From: Camellia lanceoleosa
Taxonomy: Eukaryota; Streptophyta; Magnoliopsida; Ericales; Theaceae
Direction of reading: 5' to 3'
DNA length: 64,000 nt
Assembly (NCBI GenBank): GCA_025200525.1
Contig: CM045758.1
Coordinates: 168,356,261-168,420,260 of the forward strand
In this document: positions 1-14,379 of the stretch, piece after piece
Numbering within the stretch: the stretch's first letter is position 1
Layout of the letters: every line of letters starts with the position of its first letter
The notes under the pieces: generated by a model
What the model was told of the DNA's origin: nothing
What the model saw: only the letters and a program-made list of their open reading frames with translations
Databases searched by the model: none
Position numbers and translations under genes: made by a program

Positions 1-469
1 TGAACCTACTCCTTTTCTACAATGAATCTGAAATAAGTGCATCCTATTTTCATTAGCACTTTTAAGAAGAGTACTTGGTTGATGTGCAGATAGAAATTCT
101 TAGGATTTCATGTGCTGATCATATTTAAAAAATTTACTACTATATATGATGGCGCCTTTATTTTCTATGATGAGCTCCATTCTAGAGCACTTTCTTGTTT
201 TTAAATACAATTTGTAAAACAAGGTATTTTGTAATGTCTAATGGATTTTTAAATCTATCCTCCCCTCTCCCCTCTTTTAAATTCTGGCTTGCCGGAGTTT
301 ATTGCTGAAGTCATAAATTGCCATTAGGTTTGGTGACTGGATGAAAACAAATGTAGTTACAAGTTTAGGTTAGATTCCCTTGTTAATCTTTCTAGGCCTG
401 CATTTATGCCAATTTAATTGGTCTGAATTCAGCATTTGTTTAATCTTCCTTTTTGTATCTGTAACACAG
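1..469 (+). other. intron sequence of IRE1 copy 1
   Basis: This stretch is the 3' part of the intron preceding the kinase exon at 470. It is almost identical to 56955-57421 in the second copy, including the acceptor context GTAACACAG. No gene or repeat was recognised in it. Confidence 0.8.
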
Positions 470-3253
470 GGATGTGGTTTCTGGACTCCTGCATTTGCAT
501 GAACTGGGAATAATTCATCGACTTAAAGCCTCAAAATGTGTTGATAATTAAAGAAAGATCTTTATTTGCAAAGCTCTCTGATATGGGTATCAGCAAGCGT
601 CTTGTTGGGGAGATGTCTTCCTTGGGCCATCATGCTACTGGCAAGTATTCTTGACTAGCTATTATGTCAGCAACTTCATATATCCATCATTTGCTATGCA
701 TGTGAAGTTTTATGGTCATATGACATCTGTGTCTTGATTGCTTTGCTACATTTTTAACCTTTGTGCAACCATTTTTTTTTAAAAAAATTCTACAATCCAC
801 CTTTCTGTCCCTTTGGCATCGTGTTTAATTCATAAATTTGTTTAAACTAGGGTGTAAATAATTAGTCGATTTGACGTTGAGTTTGGTTTATGGTAGATCT
901 GGGAGAACTAAAAGAGTTATCTAACAATTCATATGTGAATGATAAATGGTTTTTAGTTCATTTGTTAAGTATTTTGTTTGATGACCTATTGCAGGTTATG
1001 GCAGTTCGGGATGGCAAGCTCCCGAACAGCTTCTCTGTGGACGCCAAACACGTGCAGTAGATATGTTTAGCCTAGGCTGTGTTCTTTTTTACTGCATTAC
1101 TGGTGGTAGACATCCATTTGGTGACCGTCTTGAACGTGACATCAATATTGTGAAGAACAAAGCAGACCTCTTCTTAGTGGAGAATATTCCAGAAGCCATG
1201 GATCTGTTCTCTTGTTTATTAAACCCTAATGTTGAATTAAGGTAAGTACTGGACATTATTGTCACGATGACTCTATGGCAATAGTTATGACTTGTGCCTC
1301 TCAATATGTTGTTCTCCACAATATTTGGAGACACTAATCCGTTTCATCGAAAGTGTACAAACTTAAAAGTTATTCTTTGTCCACAATAATCCATTTCAGT
1401 CATTCACAAATTCCTAAAAGTTATTCTTTGTCCAATGAAAAGAATGTGTAACCTCAATTGTGATGTACAACACATTATGGAGTAGTTTAACCATGTGTGT
1501 TTGGCTGGACATGGTCTTGGGATTGGATTAATAATTCAAAAAAATCCAGAATAATATTCCATCTGGACTATTGAATCCCATGGGGGAGGGTGAGATATAA
1601 AATGAAGGACTAAGTAGAGGTTCAGACTAATTAGTTAAATTGAGATATGATATACACTCCAAAGGAATTGATAATCCTTGGACTAACAGTCCTAGGAATG
1701 CTAGTCACATCTATTCCACTTTGTCCAAACAAACATGGCCTAACTGTGTTGTAGACTGTATGCCAGTGGGACACTGATTTTGTTGGGACATTTATGCAAA
1801 CAAATTTTCCTGCATTCTTAATTATTCGAATTTATTTTTGTTGAGCACTAATTGTCTGAGTTCTACTGATTTCTTGCAGGCCCAAGGCGTCAGAGGTGTT
1901 TAATCATCCTTTGTTTTGGAATTCTGAGATGAGATTATCATTTTTCCGTGACACAAGCGATAGGGTAGAGTTGGAAGATAGGGAGACTGACTCTGATCTT
2001 TTAAAAGCATTAGAAAGTATAGGTCCAGCGGCTTTAGGCACAAAATGGGATGAAAAGATGGAAACTGCATTCATTAATAATATTGGACGGTACAGGCGCT
2101 ATAAGTATGACAGTGTTCGTGACTTACTGCGAGTCATGCGGAACAAGTTGAATCATTATAGAGAACTTCCTGTCGAAATTCAGGTTCATTTCTCATGCTA
2201 ACAGTTAATAAATTGGATTGTGTTTTACATGTATATATGTATGTACATACATATTTTAATTTTTGGATGGTTACTGGATTGTTATTTTAAGAATTGGTAA
2301 ATGCTCTAATAAATGTGGTACCCAACCAGGACTCAAATAGTGTTTGTTGAGCAGCTGCAATGGCGATTGACCATTTTTTCACTGTTCATTGTACTTTCCC
2401 CATAGCAAGACTTGACCTCAAGATCCATCCCGACTCTGCTCATCTCTTACCACCTGGTTGGGTTTGGCAATTGCTTTTTGAGCAGTTTATTTGTAGACTT
2501 TTTTTTGAAAAACTTTTAACGTTTAGGTCTTACTAGACTTGACATACCTGAAAAGTAATAATTTTTTTTAAAAAATGGTCCACTTAGACTAGTTTTTGGA
2601 TATTTTTTTAAAAAATTAGATCATTCTAGGCTAAATGGATCTGAAAAGTAAAAACTTTGGACACAGATTTTAAAAATCTATCTAAAGACAAATTTTTTTT
2701 GAAAGTAAGTGTTACTTTTTTAACTGTTAGCAAACAAAAAGGGCCTCAAGGGACAGCTCTTATTTGCCTAAGATTGTATAGCATTGCCATTTGATTATCA
2801 CATTCTTTTAGGCTGTCCTAAGTTCTATGATAATAGGAAACACTTCGTATCTCCAAATCACACACCGACTCCTACCTTCGTTGAGGTGACCTATACTTGA
2901 AGAAAAAGGCCCTAGTTGAATACATCGTGAATTTTCTCTACACAAAAAAATCTCATAGGATGTATAAATGGAGTTCCTATTTTTCTCTTTAACTATTTCA
3001 TGCCTTTACCAAATTGGTGGCCATTTACCAATGTTCTTATGAATATAAATTTCAGTTTTGTTTTTCCTTTGTGTGGCTGATTTGAGTTTGACTTTTGGTG
3101 TTTATTCAGGAAATTCTCGGACCAGTCCCTGAAGGATTTGATGGCTATTTCGCAAGTCGGTTCCCAAAATTATTGATTGAAGTATACAAAGTTATGTACA
3201 AATACTGTAGGGAAGAAGAATGCTTCAACAAGTACTTCGAAAGCAATATATAG
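470..3253 (+). CDS. IRE1: IRE1 kinase/endoribonuclease, 3' part (copy 1, gene starts outside window)
   Basis: C-terminal half of the ER-membrane stress sensor IRE1, which in plants splices bZIP60 mRNA during the unfolded protein response. Exons read from splice sites: 470-640, 995-1241, 1880-2183, 3110-3253 (stop TAG 3251-3253). They encode the kinase C-lobe (catalytic loop, LSDMGISK activation segment, SSGWQAPEQL, MFSLGCVLFY) and the KEN RNase domain, where RYRRYKYDSVRDLL and MRNKLNHYREL carry the expected Tyr, Arg-Asn and His. The first intron has a GC donor. One defect is visible: the catalytic-loop codons read ATCGACTT where the second copy has ATCGGGACTT, so two G are missing and HRDLKPQN is out of frame. 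Everything downstream is intact, so a sequence error is as likely as a null allele. By comparison with the second copy the preceding exon should end about 355 bp before base 1. The gene is convergent with the GLR gene, with about 1 kb between the stop codons. Confidence 0.9.
641..994 (+). other. GC-AG intron in IRE1 (copy 1)
   Basis: The exon ends ...GCTACTG and the intron begins GCAAGTATTC, a good match to the GC-donor consensus GCAAGT. The acceptor is TTGCAG at 989-994. Joining here gives GCT ACT GGT TAT GGC (ATGYG), which keeps the conserved SSGWQAPEQL frame. No GT donor nearby keeps the frame. The same junction occurs in the second copy (donor 57595, acceptor ending 57948). Confidence 0.85.
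1491..1740. mobile_element. MITE, PIF/Harbinger-like (TAA target duplication), in IRE1 intron
   Basis: A 250-bp element sits in the intron between the IRE1 exons ending at 1241 and starting at 1880. Its ends are CCATGTGTGTTTGGCTGGAC and the inverse of TTGTCCAAACAAACATGGCC. It is flanked by TAA at 1488-1490 and 1741-1743. Internal motifs (GGGATTGGATTAATAATTC, CCTAGGAATGCTAGTC) are shared with the element at 30633-30843, which defines a family. The three-base TAA duplication is typical of PIF/Harbinger MITEs. No coding capacity. Confidence 0.75.
2455..2745. mobile_element. short AT-rich MITE-like element in last IRE1 intron
   Basis: The stretch starts near GGTTGGGTTTGGCAATTGC and ends near AACTGTTAGCAAACAAAAAG, giving imperfect inverted ends of the type TTTGGCAA / TTGCTAAC. 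A related stretch with the same order of motifs (GGTTGGGTTTTGCAATTA, AAAAACT, GACTTGAAAAT, ACCAAAGACAAA, TTAGCTGTTGTCAAACAG) lies in the GLR intron at about 4935-5275. That makes it a repeated element rather than unique intron sequence. The boundaries are approximate and no target duplication was resolved. Confidence 0.45.
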
Positions 3254-4275
3254 TTTAGTCGTTGCTCCAACAGACCACTTTAGAAAAGAGTAGGAGACTT
3301 GCACACTAAGGTAATATTGAAGTGGCTGGTGGATGATATTTGATGTTGATCGCTCTATCGCTCATCACGTGTTAAATTGTGTATGAATGTAAATATGGCT
3401 GTAACTGGATGATGTATGAAGTGCCCAATTAATCTTATTAACTTTTATTATAGACCCTTGTTTTCGGTTTTGTTTTTGTTTTTGTTTTTGTTTTCTATTC
3501 ATTGTTGTCATCTGGTGTTTCTGATCGCGTGTAAGTGGTCAGTCTATACATGTAATATGTAGCCTAAGGACAAATGAAACTAGCGTTAATCAACCTTAAA
3601 TATAATATTTCGGTTTGTATTGGTATAAAAAGTTCAAAACAGAAACAAATTGAATTTTATAAAAAAAAAACTGATTGAAAATTAAAATTTGGTCAATTTA
3701 CAACTCTAATTATACCAGATGAACTGGACCACCACTATCAAATTCAAATTTGGATGGAAATCATTCAAAAGATGATTCACTCGTTGACCAAAAAGTTCTA
3801 TCAAATTGGAGTGTTGCGCAAATCGAAGAAGACTCAAATGTTTATTCAAAAAAATATGAAGTATTTTGTAACGCTCAAGTTTAGCACTCTACCACCATTA
3901 AAGTTTTTTATTCAATTTATGATTAAGTCTGAGTTTGTCATTAAAATGGTTCATATCAAAGAAAAGCTCCCCTTAAAACAATTGAGTTAAAGAAGGCTAG
4001 ATTCGTTGTGAAGACATCGACATATATATACATGAAATACCTACTAGTTACCAAAAGGCACTTCCGTAAGAGGACCACCATGATTTTTCAGTTACAAACA
4101 GTACAAAAGTTCGAGGCCCTTCCCAGAGGACCGCCATAGAATTTGAACATATGCTGAAATACAAAAGCACACTTACCAGTAAATTCAAAAACCAATTATA
4201 TTACAAATTGATTGTTAAAAAAACAAGAAGAAACAACTTGTATAACTTGGTTCAAGGGTGAGATATATACATGAA
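3254..4275. other. IRE1-GLR convergent intergenic region
   Basis: This interval holds the two 3'UTRs. A TTTTTG microsatellite lies at about 3465-3495 and an A run at about 3661. The open frame 3754-3990 has a Lys-rich, low-complexity product and no family resemblance, so it is not called. The whole interval is repeated at 60204-61224. Confidence 0.7.
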
Positions 4276-9210
<4,935 letters not shown>

Positions 9211-10200
9211 GGGGAACCGTCTAATTAAAAGCCCCAAATTTCAATCTGTAATGTGAAGAGGATAGAAAACCTAGTTCAGTTTATATGAAAATTTTTGTTG
9301 GAAATTCCCAAATTACATCACCGAGAAAAGCTCAAATACATGTTGTTGCTTAAAACTCATGAAATAATATCTAACCAAACAATCAAAATATAAAAAGTTA
9401 AAGAACAGTAAACAAAGATTGTTAGGGTAAACAAATAAACAAAGAACAATAATATCATTATGAAGGCTCAAGCTGTAAAGTAACTTCCATAATAACACAT
9501 GAGCTGGCATGAAAACTACAAATATTAAATATACAGACTTTCCGGGGAAAATAGGAACACCCATTACAGCCTTGCTATTTAACAGGCCTCTTTGGTGCAG
9601 CTTTTTCTTAAGCTGAAAGTGAATAATCAGAAAACATAAACTAAAAGCGCCCCACCTCCAACCCAACTTTTACATAATCAAAATTTTCAGCTGATTTAAG
9701 CTATTTTTGCCTTGTAACCTATAAACAAAAACTGAAACAAACAAAGGCCAACATGAGCTCAGAGCTATGTTAGCCAACAAGTTCATAAAAACACAGATTC
9801 ATACATATACAAATCATGCTTGACAAAAGTTGCAACACAAGAACTACCCATCATAGCATTAGCAACTTAGTGTGAAAGGAGGTCAATCTTTGTGCAAGTA
9901 ATGAAGTAAAGGACAAGGCTGAAAAGAAAAAAAGAAGATGGAAAATAGAAGAAAAGGGCACCTTGGAGTAGAAAAATGGTGGTGCACGAAAAGCTAGATG
10001 GTGAAGTATATGGAAGGTTGATAAAAGAACAGTTAGTAAGGAGAGAACTTACAGAGCAGCTATAGAATCAGACGATCCGTTCCATACTCCAAGATGAGCC
10101 ACTGAAAAAGGGAACCAATTGCTTCCCAGAAAATAAATCAACAAAATTAGGAATTGACAAAAAGCAATTTGATTGTTGGGTCCCACACTTCCAGGTACAA
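9211..10200 (-). promoter_or_regulatory. probable GLR 5'UTR exon, 5'UTR intron and start of promoter
   Basis: On the minus strand a consensus donor GTAAGTT lies at 10052 and an acceptor TTACAG ends at 9246. This suggests a leader exon of about 150 nt (10053 to about 10200), an 807-bp intron, and a short leader before the ATG at 9210. It is inferred from splice signals only; the transcription start is not visible. No coding sequence was recognised in the interval. Confidence 0.45.
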
Positions 10201-10221
10201 CAAAAGGCCAGTGCTAAAATG

Positions 10222-10943
10222 GGGTACATTACACCGACTTCCACCTCCCTGATATTTTCAAAAAATTAAACCGAGTTTTTTTTAAAAAAAATTAATTCAT
10301 GCAATATTTTGCTTTCTTTTCCTCATAAATTTGGTAGTAGTATAAATAAAAAATAATATTTTTATGTTTTTTATATTAAAATATATGTTTTATCTTACAT
10401 GTCTTTGTGTCTTTATATTATCCTAATAAGTATAGACACAAACACGTAATATAACAAGGGTACGTCGAAATGTTAATTTTTAAAAAATTGTAAGAAAAGA
10501 CAAATGGAGAACACAGATGAAATATATACTTTTATATATTTGTTATATATTATATATATAAATATATCATTCAAAAATAATAAAAAAAATACAATATGAT
10601 ATTAATTCTTATAAATTTATATGATTTTTGTTTTATTATTATATCTTAAGTTATTTTGTTCAAATTTATAATTATTTTTACATATACGTCGATAGACACA
10701 TGTGTTTAAGAGATACATATGTCTTCCAAGTATCCAAAAGTGTCCGGATCTTTAAAAATAAAACACGTTTTGAGAAGTGTTAGACACATGTTAAGAGACA
10801 CGGTTACGTTGTCTTGTTAGATATTATCTAAATTAATTTTGATTTCTTTAACCTTACTAAAAGAGATATTAGTGTAATTATATTAAAATTGTAGAATTTG
10901 TTATATTCTCTAAATCTCAAGGGAGGTTAGTATAATTTACCCT
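10222..10943. mobile_element. fold-back / MITE-like element
   Basis: The left end reads GGGTACATTACACCGACTTC followed by CACCTCCCT. The inverse of the right end reads GGGTAAATTATACTAACCTC followed by CCTT. The two ends are therefore imperfect inverted repeats about 25 bp long. The interior is AT-rich with repeated GACACA / TGTGTC words and no open frame of interest. TAAAA occurs near both ends as a possible target duplication. Confidence 0.45.
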
Positions 10944-11384
10944 TATAAAATTAGTTTGGTTAAATTACACTTTACCCACTTTAATTATGAGTCATGGTCC
11001 TAGAATTTCTAGAAAGAACTTTACCTAGAATTATTATGTAGGTTGAGATGTAATGAGTGTTTTGTGAGATTTATATATAAAATAAATATGAATTACATAT
11101 TGATGTTTTTGGACAAAATTTTGGATGAAAATTCAAATATGCAGTATTATTATTTTATATAATTAATTTTTTTAATTTGTTTCAATTTCAACTTTTTATT
11201 AACATTTCATTATGAAAAGAAGTTGAAAGAAAGATAAATGAATTACACACAATTTTATGATCAAAATAACATTGAAGAGCTAGTTCAATAGTCATAAAAT
11301 TGATGGAGGAATGAGAATAAGGGTTTGCAAGATTAGATTCAACTCCTCTCCAGCCGTCCCTCCCTCCAACATGACCAACATGAG
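10944..11384. other. AT-rich intergenic sequence
   Basis: No gene, RNA or clear element was recognised here. It separates two fold-back elements. Confidence 0.6.
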
Positions 11385-12725
11385 CAGGGATCCTCTCCAG
11401 CTTTCTTCTCCGGCTTCTTCTCCAGGCAATGGTTCAGTTTGGATCACATCATCCCATCCAAAATGTGTGACGGAGATTAGTTTTAAAAAATAAAAAATAA
11501 AAAATTAAGTCACTAACAGAACACGTCCCACCACTCAGTCACACACTCACTGACTCACTCACTCTCACTTTTTCTTATTTCTAATAAAAAATTAAAAAAA
11601 TTATTTTAATCTTTTTATTTTATCTTCAGACAAATAAGACATATTTCATATGTCTAAAAATTTAATCCCTTATTCCATTTTTCGTTATCTCAAAATATTA
11701 GTCTTTTTTCAAAAATTAATGACAAAAATAATATAAATTTCTTATTTTACCCTTCTTTTAAATTCATTAATAATATAAAAAGTACAATTAAGACAATTGA
11801 TATTCTCTAAAAAATATATTATCATAAGATATATATATATATATATATAATTTTTAATATAAAATTTTAATTTTATAAAATTAGCATCATTGAAAATATA
11901 CCTTTAAAATGACACCAATATTAATTATATTTAATAAAAATTTAAAATAAATAAAAAGTAATTACTATGCTAAGTTATGTTTTTAAATTGTTATTTTTTA
12001 AAAATAAAAAATAATTTGTTGAAAATAAACACACAAGAGTTTTCAATTTGATGAAATTAGTTATGTTTTTAAGTTGTTTGGTTATGAGTTTGAAAAAGAG
12101 TTTTCAAAACTTAATTGAAAAACTTATAACTTATAACCAAATACACAACTCAAAACTCTATTGCAAATTCTATTCAAAACTCATAACAAAACTATTTCTA
12201 AAATTTAATTCAAAAAAATAATTTGTTATTTTGGTCTAAAAAAATAATTTCTATATTTATAAAATATCAAAAACTATATAGTATATTTTTTAGAAAATAT
12301 CAATTGTCATAATTGTACTTTTTATATAAAAAGAAGGGTAAAATAAAAAAATTATATTATTTTTATTCTTAATTTTTGAAAATGAACTAATATTTTAGAA
12401 TAATGAAAAATGAAATAAGGGACTAAATTTTGAGATAGAAGAAGTAGACCTTATGAAAATAAAATGAAATATATTAAAATAATTTTTTTAATTTTTTATT
12501 AGAAATGTGAGAGAGAGTGAGAAAAAGAGAGAGAGAGTGAGTAAGTGTGGGAGGAATGGTGGGACGGGGACGTGTTTTGTCAGTGAGTGTATTTTTTATT
12601 TTATTCTAATTTCAGTCACACATTTTGCATGGAATGATGTGGTCTAATTTGAACCGTTGCCCGGAGGAGAGACCGGAGAAGAAGGCTTTAGAGGATCCTT
12701 GCTCCTCCAACATTGTCGAGCATTT
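11385..12725. mobile_element. large fold-back element with about 450-bp arms
   Basis: The left arm (about 11385-11830) runs from GATCCTCTCCAGCTTTCTTC through AAAATGTGTGAC, AACACGTCCC, a CACTCACT stretch, and TTATTTTACCCTTCTTTT. The right arm (about 12230-12725) is its inverse, with an expanded GAGAGA stretch and ending GGAGAAGAAGGCTTTAGAGG. The central 400 bp contain a second, smaller palindromic region (AAACTCATAAC / GTTATGAGTTTG). The arms have GC-richer outer ends than the interior. There is no transposase. The structure resembles a MULE-type or fold-back element. Target duplications were not resolved. Confidence 0.65.
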
Positions 12726-13091
12726 CAACGTAGATGGTGATGTGTGGCTGGGAGAAAATCTAAGGCACTGAAACATGTTCACACAATTTTAGTACTTACC
12801 GCTAATACATAGAGATATATAACAGTTACAAAAATTAGTTGTGTGTGAAAGCACTTTATTATTTAAGAGATAACTTTAGCTTTCAGATTTATTTATTTTT
12901 AACTCACAGTTATGATGATATATTTTATTAAAAAATTATGTTTTACCATATAGATATTCCTATAAATTATTACCCAGATATTACTATTTCTTTTAAACCA
13001 ATATGAATAAAAGAATATGCTTTAATTATACGAACATTTTTTTTTTTTTTGGTCTCATGTTTATTTATAAATTTCTTTTTCCAAGGAGGCT
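12726..13091. other. intergenic, no gene seen
   Basis: AT-rich sequence between the fold-back element and the LTR at 13092, with a T run at about 13029-13040. No gene or RNA was recognised. Confidence 0.6.
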
Positions 13092-13642
13092 TGTAGGGAA
13101 GTATTTTGCGAATGACGTCACGTGGCCAGGATAGCTCCGAGATGTCGGTTAGGGTGTTACGTGGATGAGTCATGTTTGCCGAGGTGATCATGGCATTGCT
13201 GAAATGTTTTGCGGTAATGCCGGGATCCCGAGATATTTGGATAAGGGACAAGAGTTCTAGAACAGAAGAGGCTCTCAATCTGAATAAGAATAAGGCTGAT
13301 GAGGAGTTTATTCTTATCTAGCCAAGAGTTTAGGATGAGTATTGAGCTTGAGTCCCATGAAGTAAGACTTCTAGGAGAAATTGGACACTGATCATATAAA
13401 AGTGAGACATCCTGTGGGTCTAAGGTATACTTTTATTTAACATGTTTTTTATTGTGAATTGTGTACTTGTGTTGATATCTTTAAGAGATAAGTTGACTGA
13501 CTTGATCGTCGGAGTGCCTCCGGGTGGACGAACCACCGCGGTGTTCTTATCTTCGTGTTGGCAGGTGGTTGGCTTAATCTATTCTGCCACATGCTCTCCA
13601 GCTAAGTTCCCTGTTTGGTTGTGTGGTGAAATCAAACCCACA
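13092..13642 (+). repeat. 5' LTR
   Basis: It begins TGTAGGGAAG and ends CAAACCCACA. It contains ATATAAAAGTGAGACATCC as a probable TATA box and start region. It matches 20130-20661 over its whole length with many substitutions. Confidence 0.7.
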
Positions 13643-13689
13643 GTTTGGCAATCGTCTCAGGAGAACTTAAGGAGAATATATTGACCCAA

Positions 13690-13862
13690 CTACGTGCCAA
13701 CAAGAAGATAAGAATACCGTGGTGGTTCGTTCACTGAGCACTTCGATGATCAAGTCAGTAAATCTTATCTTTCACAGATATCAAAACAGTACTTAAACTC
13801 ACAAGTCAAAACTTACTTTCGACCCACGATGGTGCCTCACTTTTATAACTAGCAGTGATTTG
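13690..13862 (-). repeat. inverted fragment of the same LTR
   Basis: The reverse complement of this stretch (GAGGCACCATCGTGGGTCGA ... TTGACTTGTGAGTTTAAGTA ... TGACTTGATCATCGAAGTGC) matches the 3' half of the LTR at about 20430-20600 better than the adjacent LTR does. It lies head-to-head with the 3' end of the first LTR and so forms a local palindrome just behind the primer-binding site. Confidence 0.7.
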
Positions 13863-14379
13863 GTCCCCTAGAAGCAAGTTGAAAAATTTTCACAAATTGA
13901 AATTATTCAAGATCATTGACAAGAGATACTATCTGAGATAAGTCAACCAGAGATGGATGTATTTGAGGTGAGGAACCAAGTTGTTAGACTTGGAAAGATG
14001 AGCAAAATTCTAAGTATGAAACAATATGCAAGGCATAAAGAAAAGGTAGTGAGCATACATGAAAGCAACATTCAACACTTAGAAGAAAAAGAAAAACTTG
14101 CATTGAGAAGAAACAACTTGTTCAAGTACATAAACAGGCACATCGGCCCAACAAAATAAATATTGTTCAAAAGAAAGATGACAAACTGTTCAAAAGAGGA
14201 AAGAAGAAAATACAACTACAAAGTAAAAGTGCAGGAGAAAGAAAAATTCCTAAGTGCTAAAATCTTAGGCATTGGTCTCAAACTGTTCAACCATGATTGT
14301 TGGCATTGTCTAGGCCTCAACAGACAGTGTTACAGATTTCTCGGCCACAACCTCAGCATCAATTTCAAGTAAGGTTTGG
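13863..14379 (+). other. internal retroelement sequence with a short Lys/Glu-rich frame
   Basis: An open frame at 13953-14159 encodes a 68-aa basic product (MDVFEVRNQVVRLGKMSKIL...) that I do not recognise. The sequence lies inside the LTR element. It could be a leader or gag remnant, but no gag motif is visible. Confidence 0.3.

Noticed and set aside
3754..3990. 78-aa frame between IRE1 and GLR
   Set aside because: Lys-rich, low complexity, and a one-base deletion in the second copy changes its N-terminus without other effect. It is intergenic.
9211..9237. N-terminal extension of the GLR protein by nine residues (MGLLIRRFP)
   Set aside because: The codon at 9237 is TTG, not ATG. The ATG at 9210 gives a proper signal peptide and follows a plausible splice acceptor at 9246.
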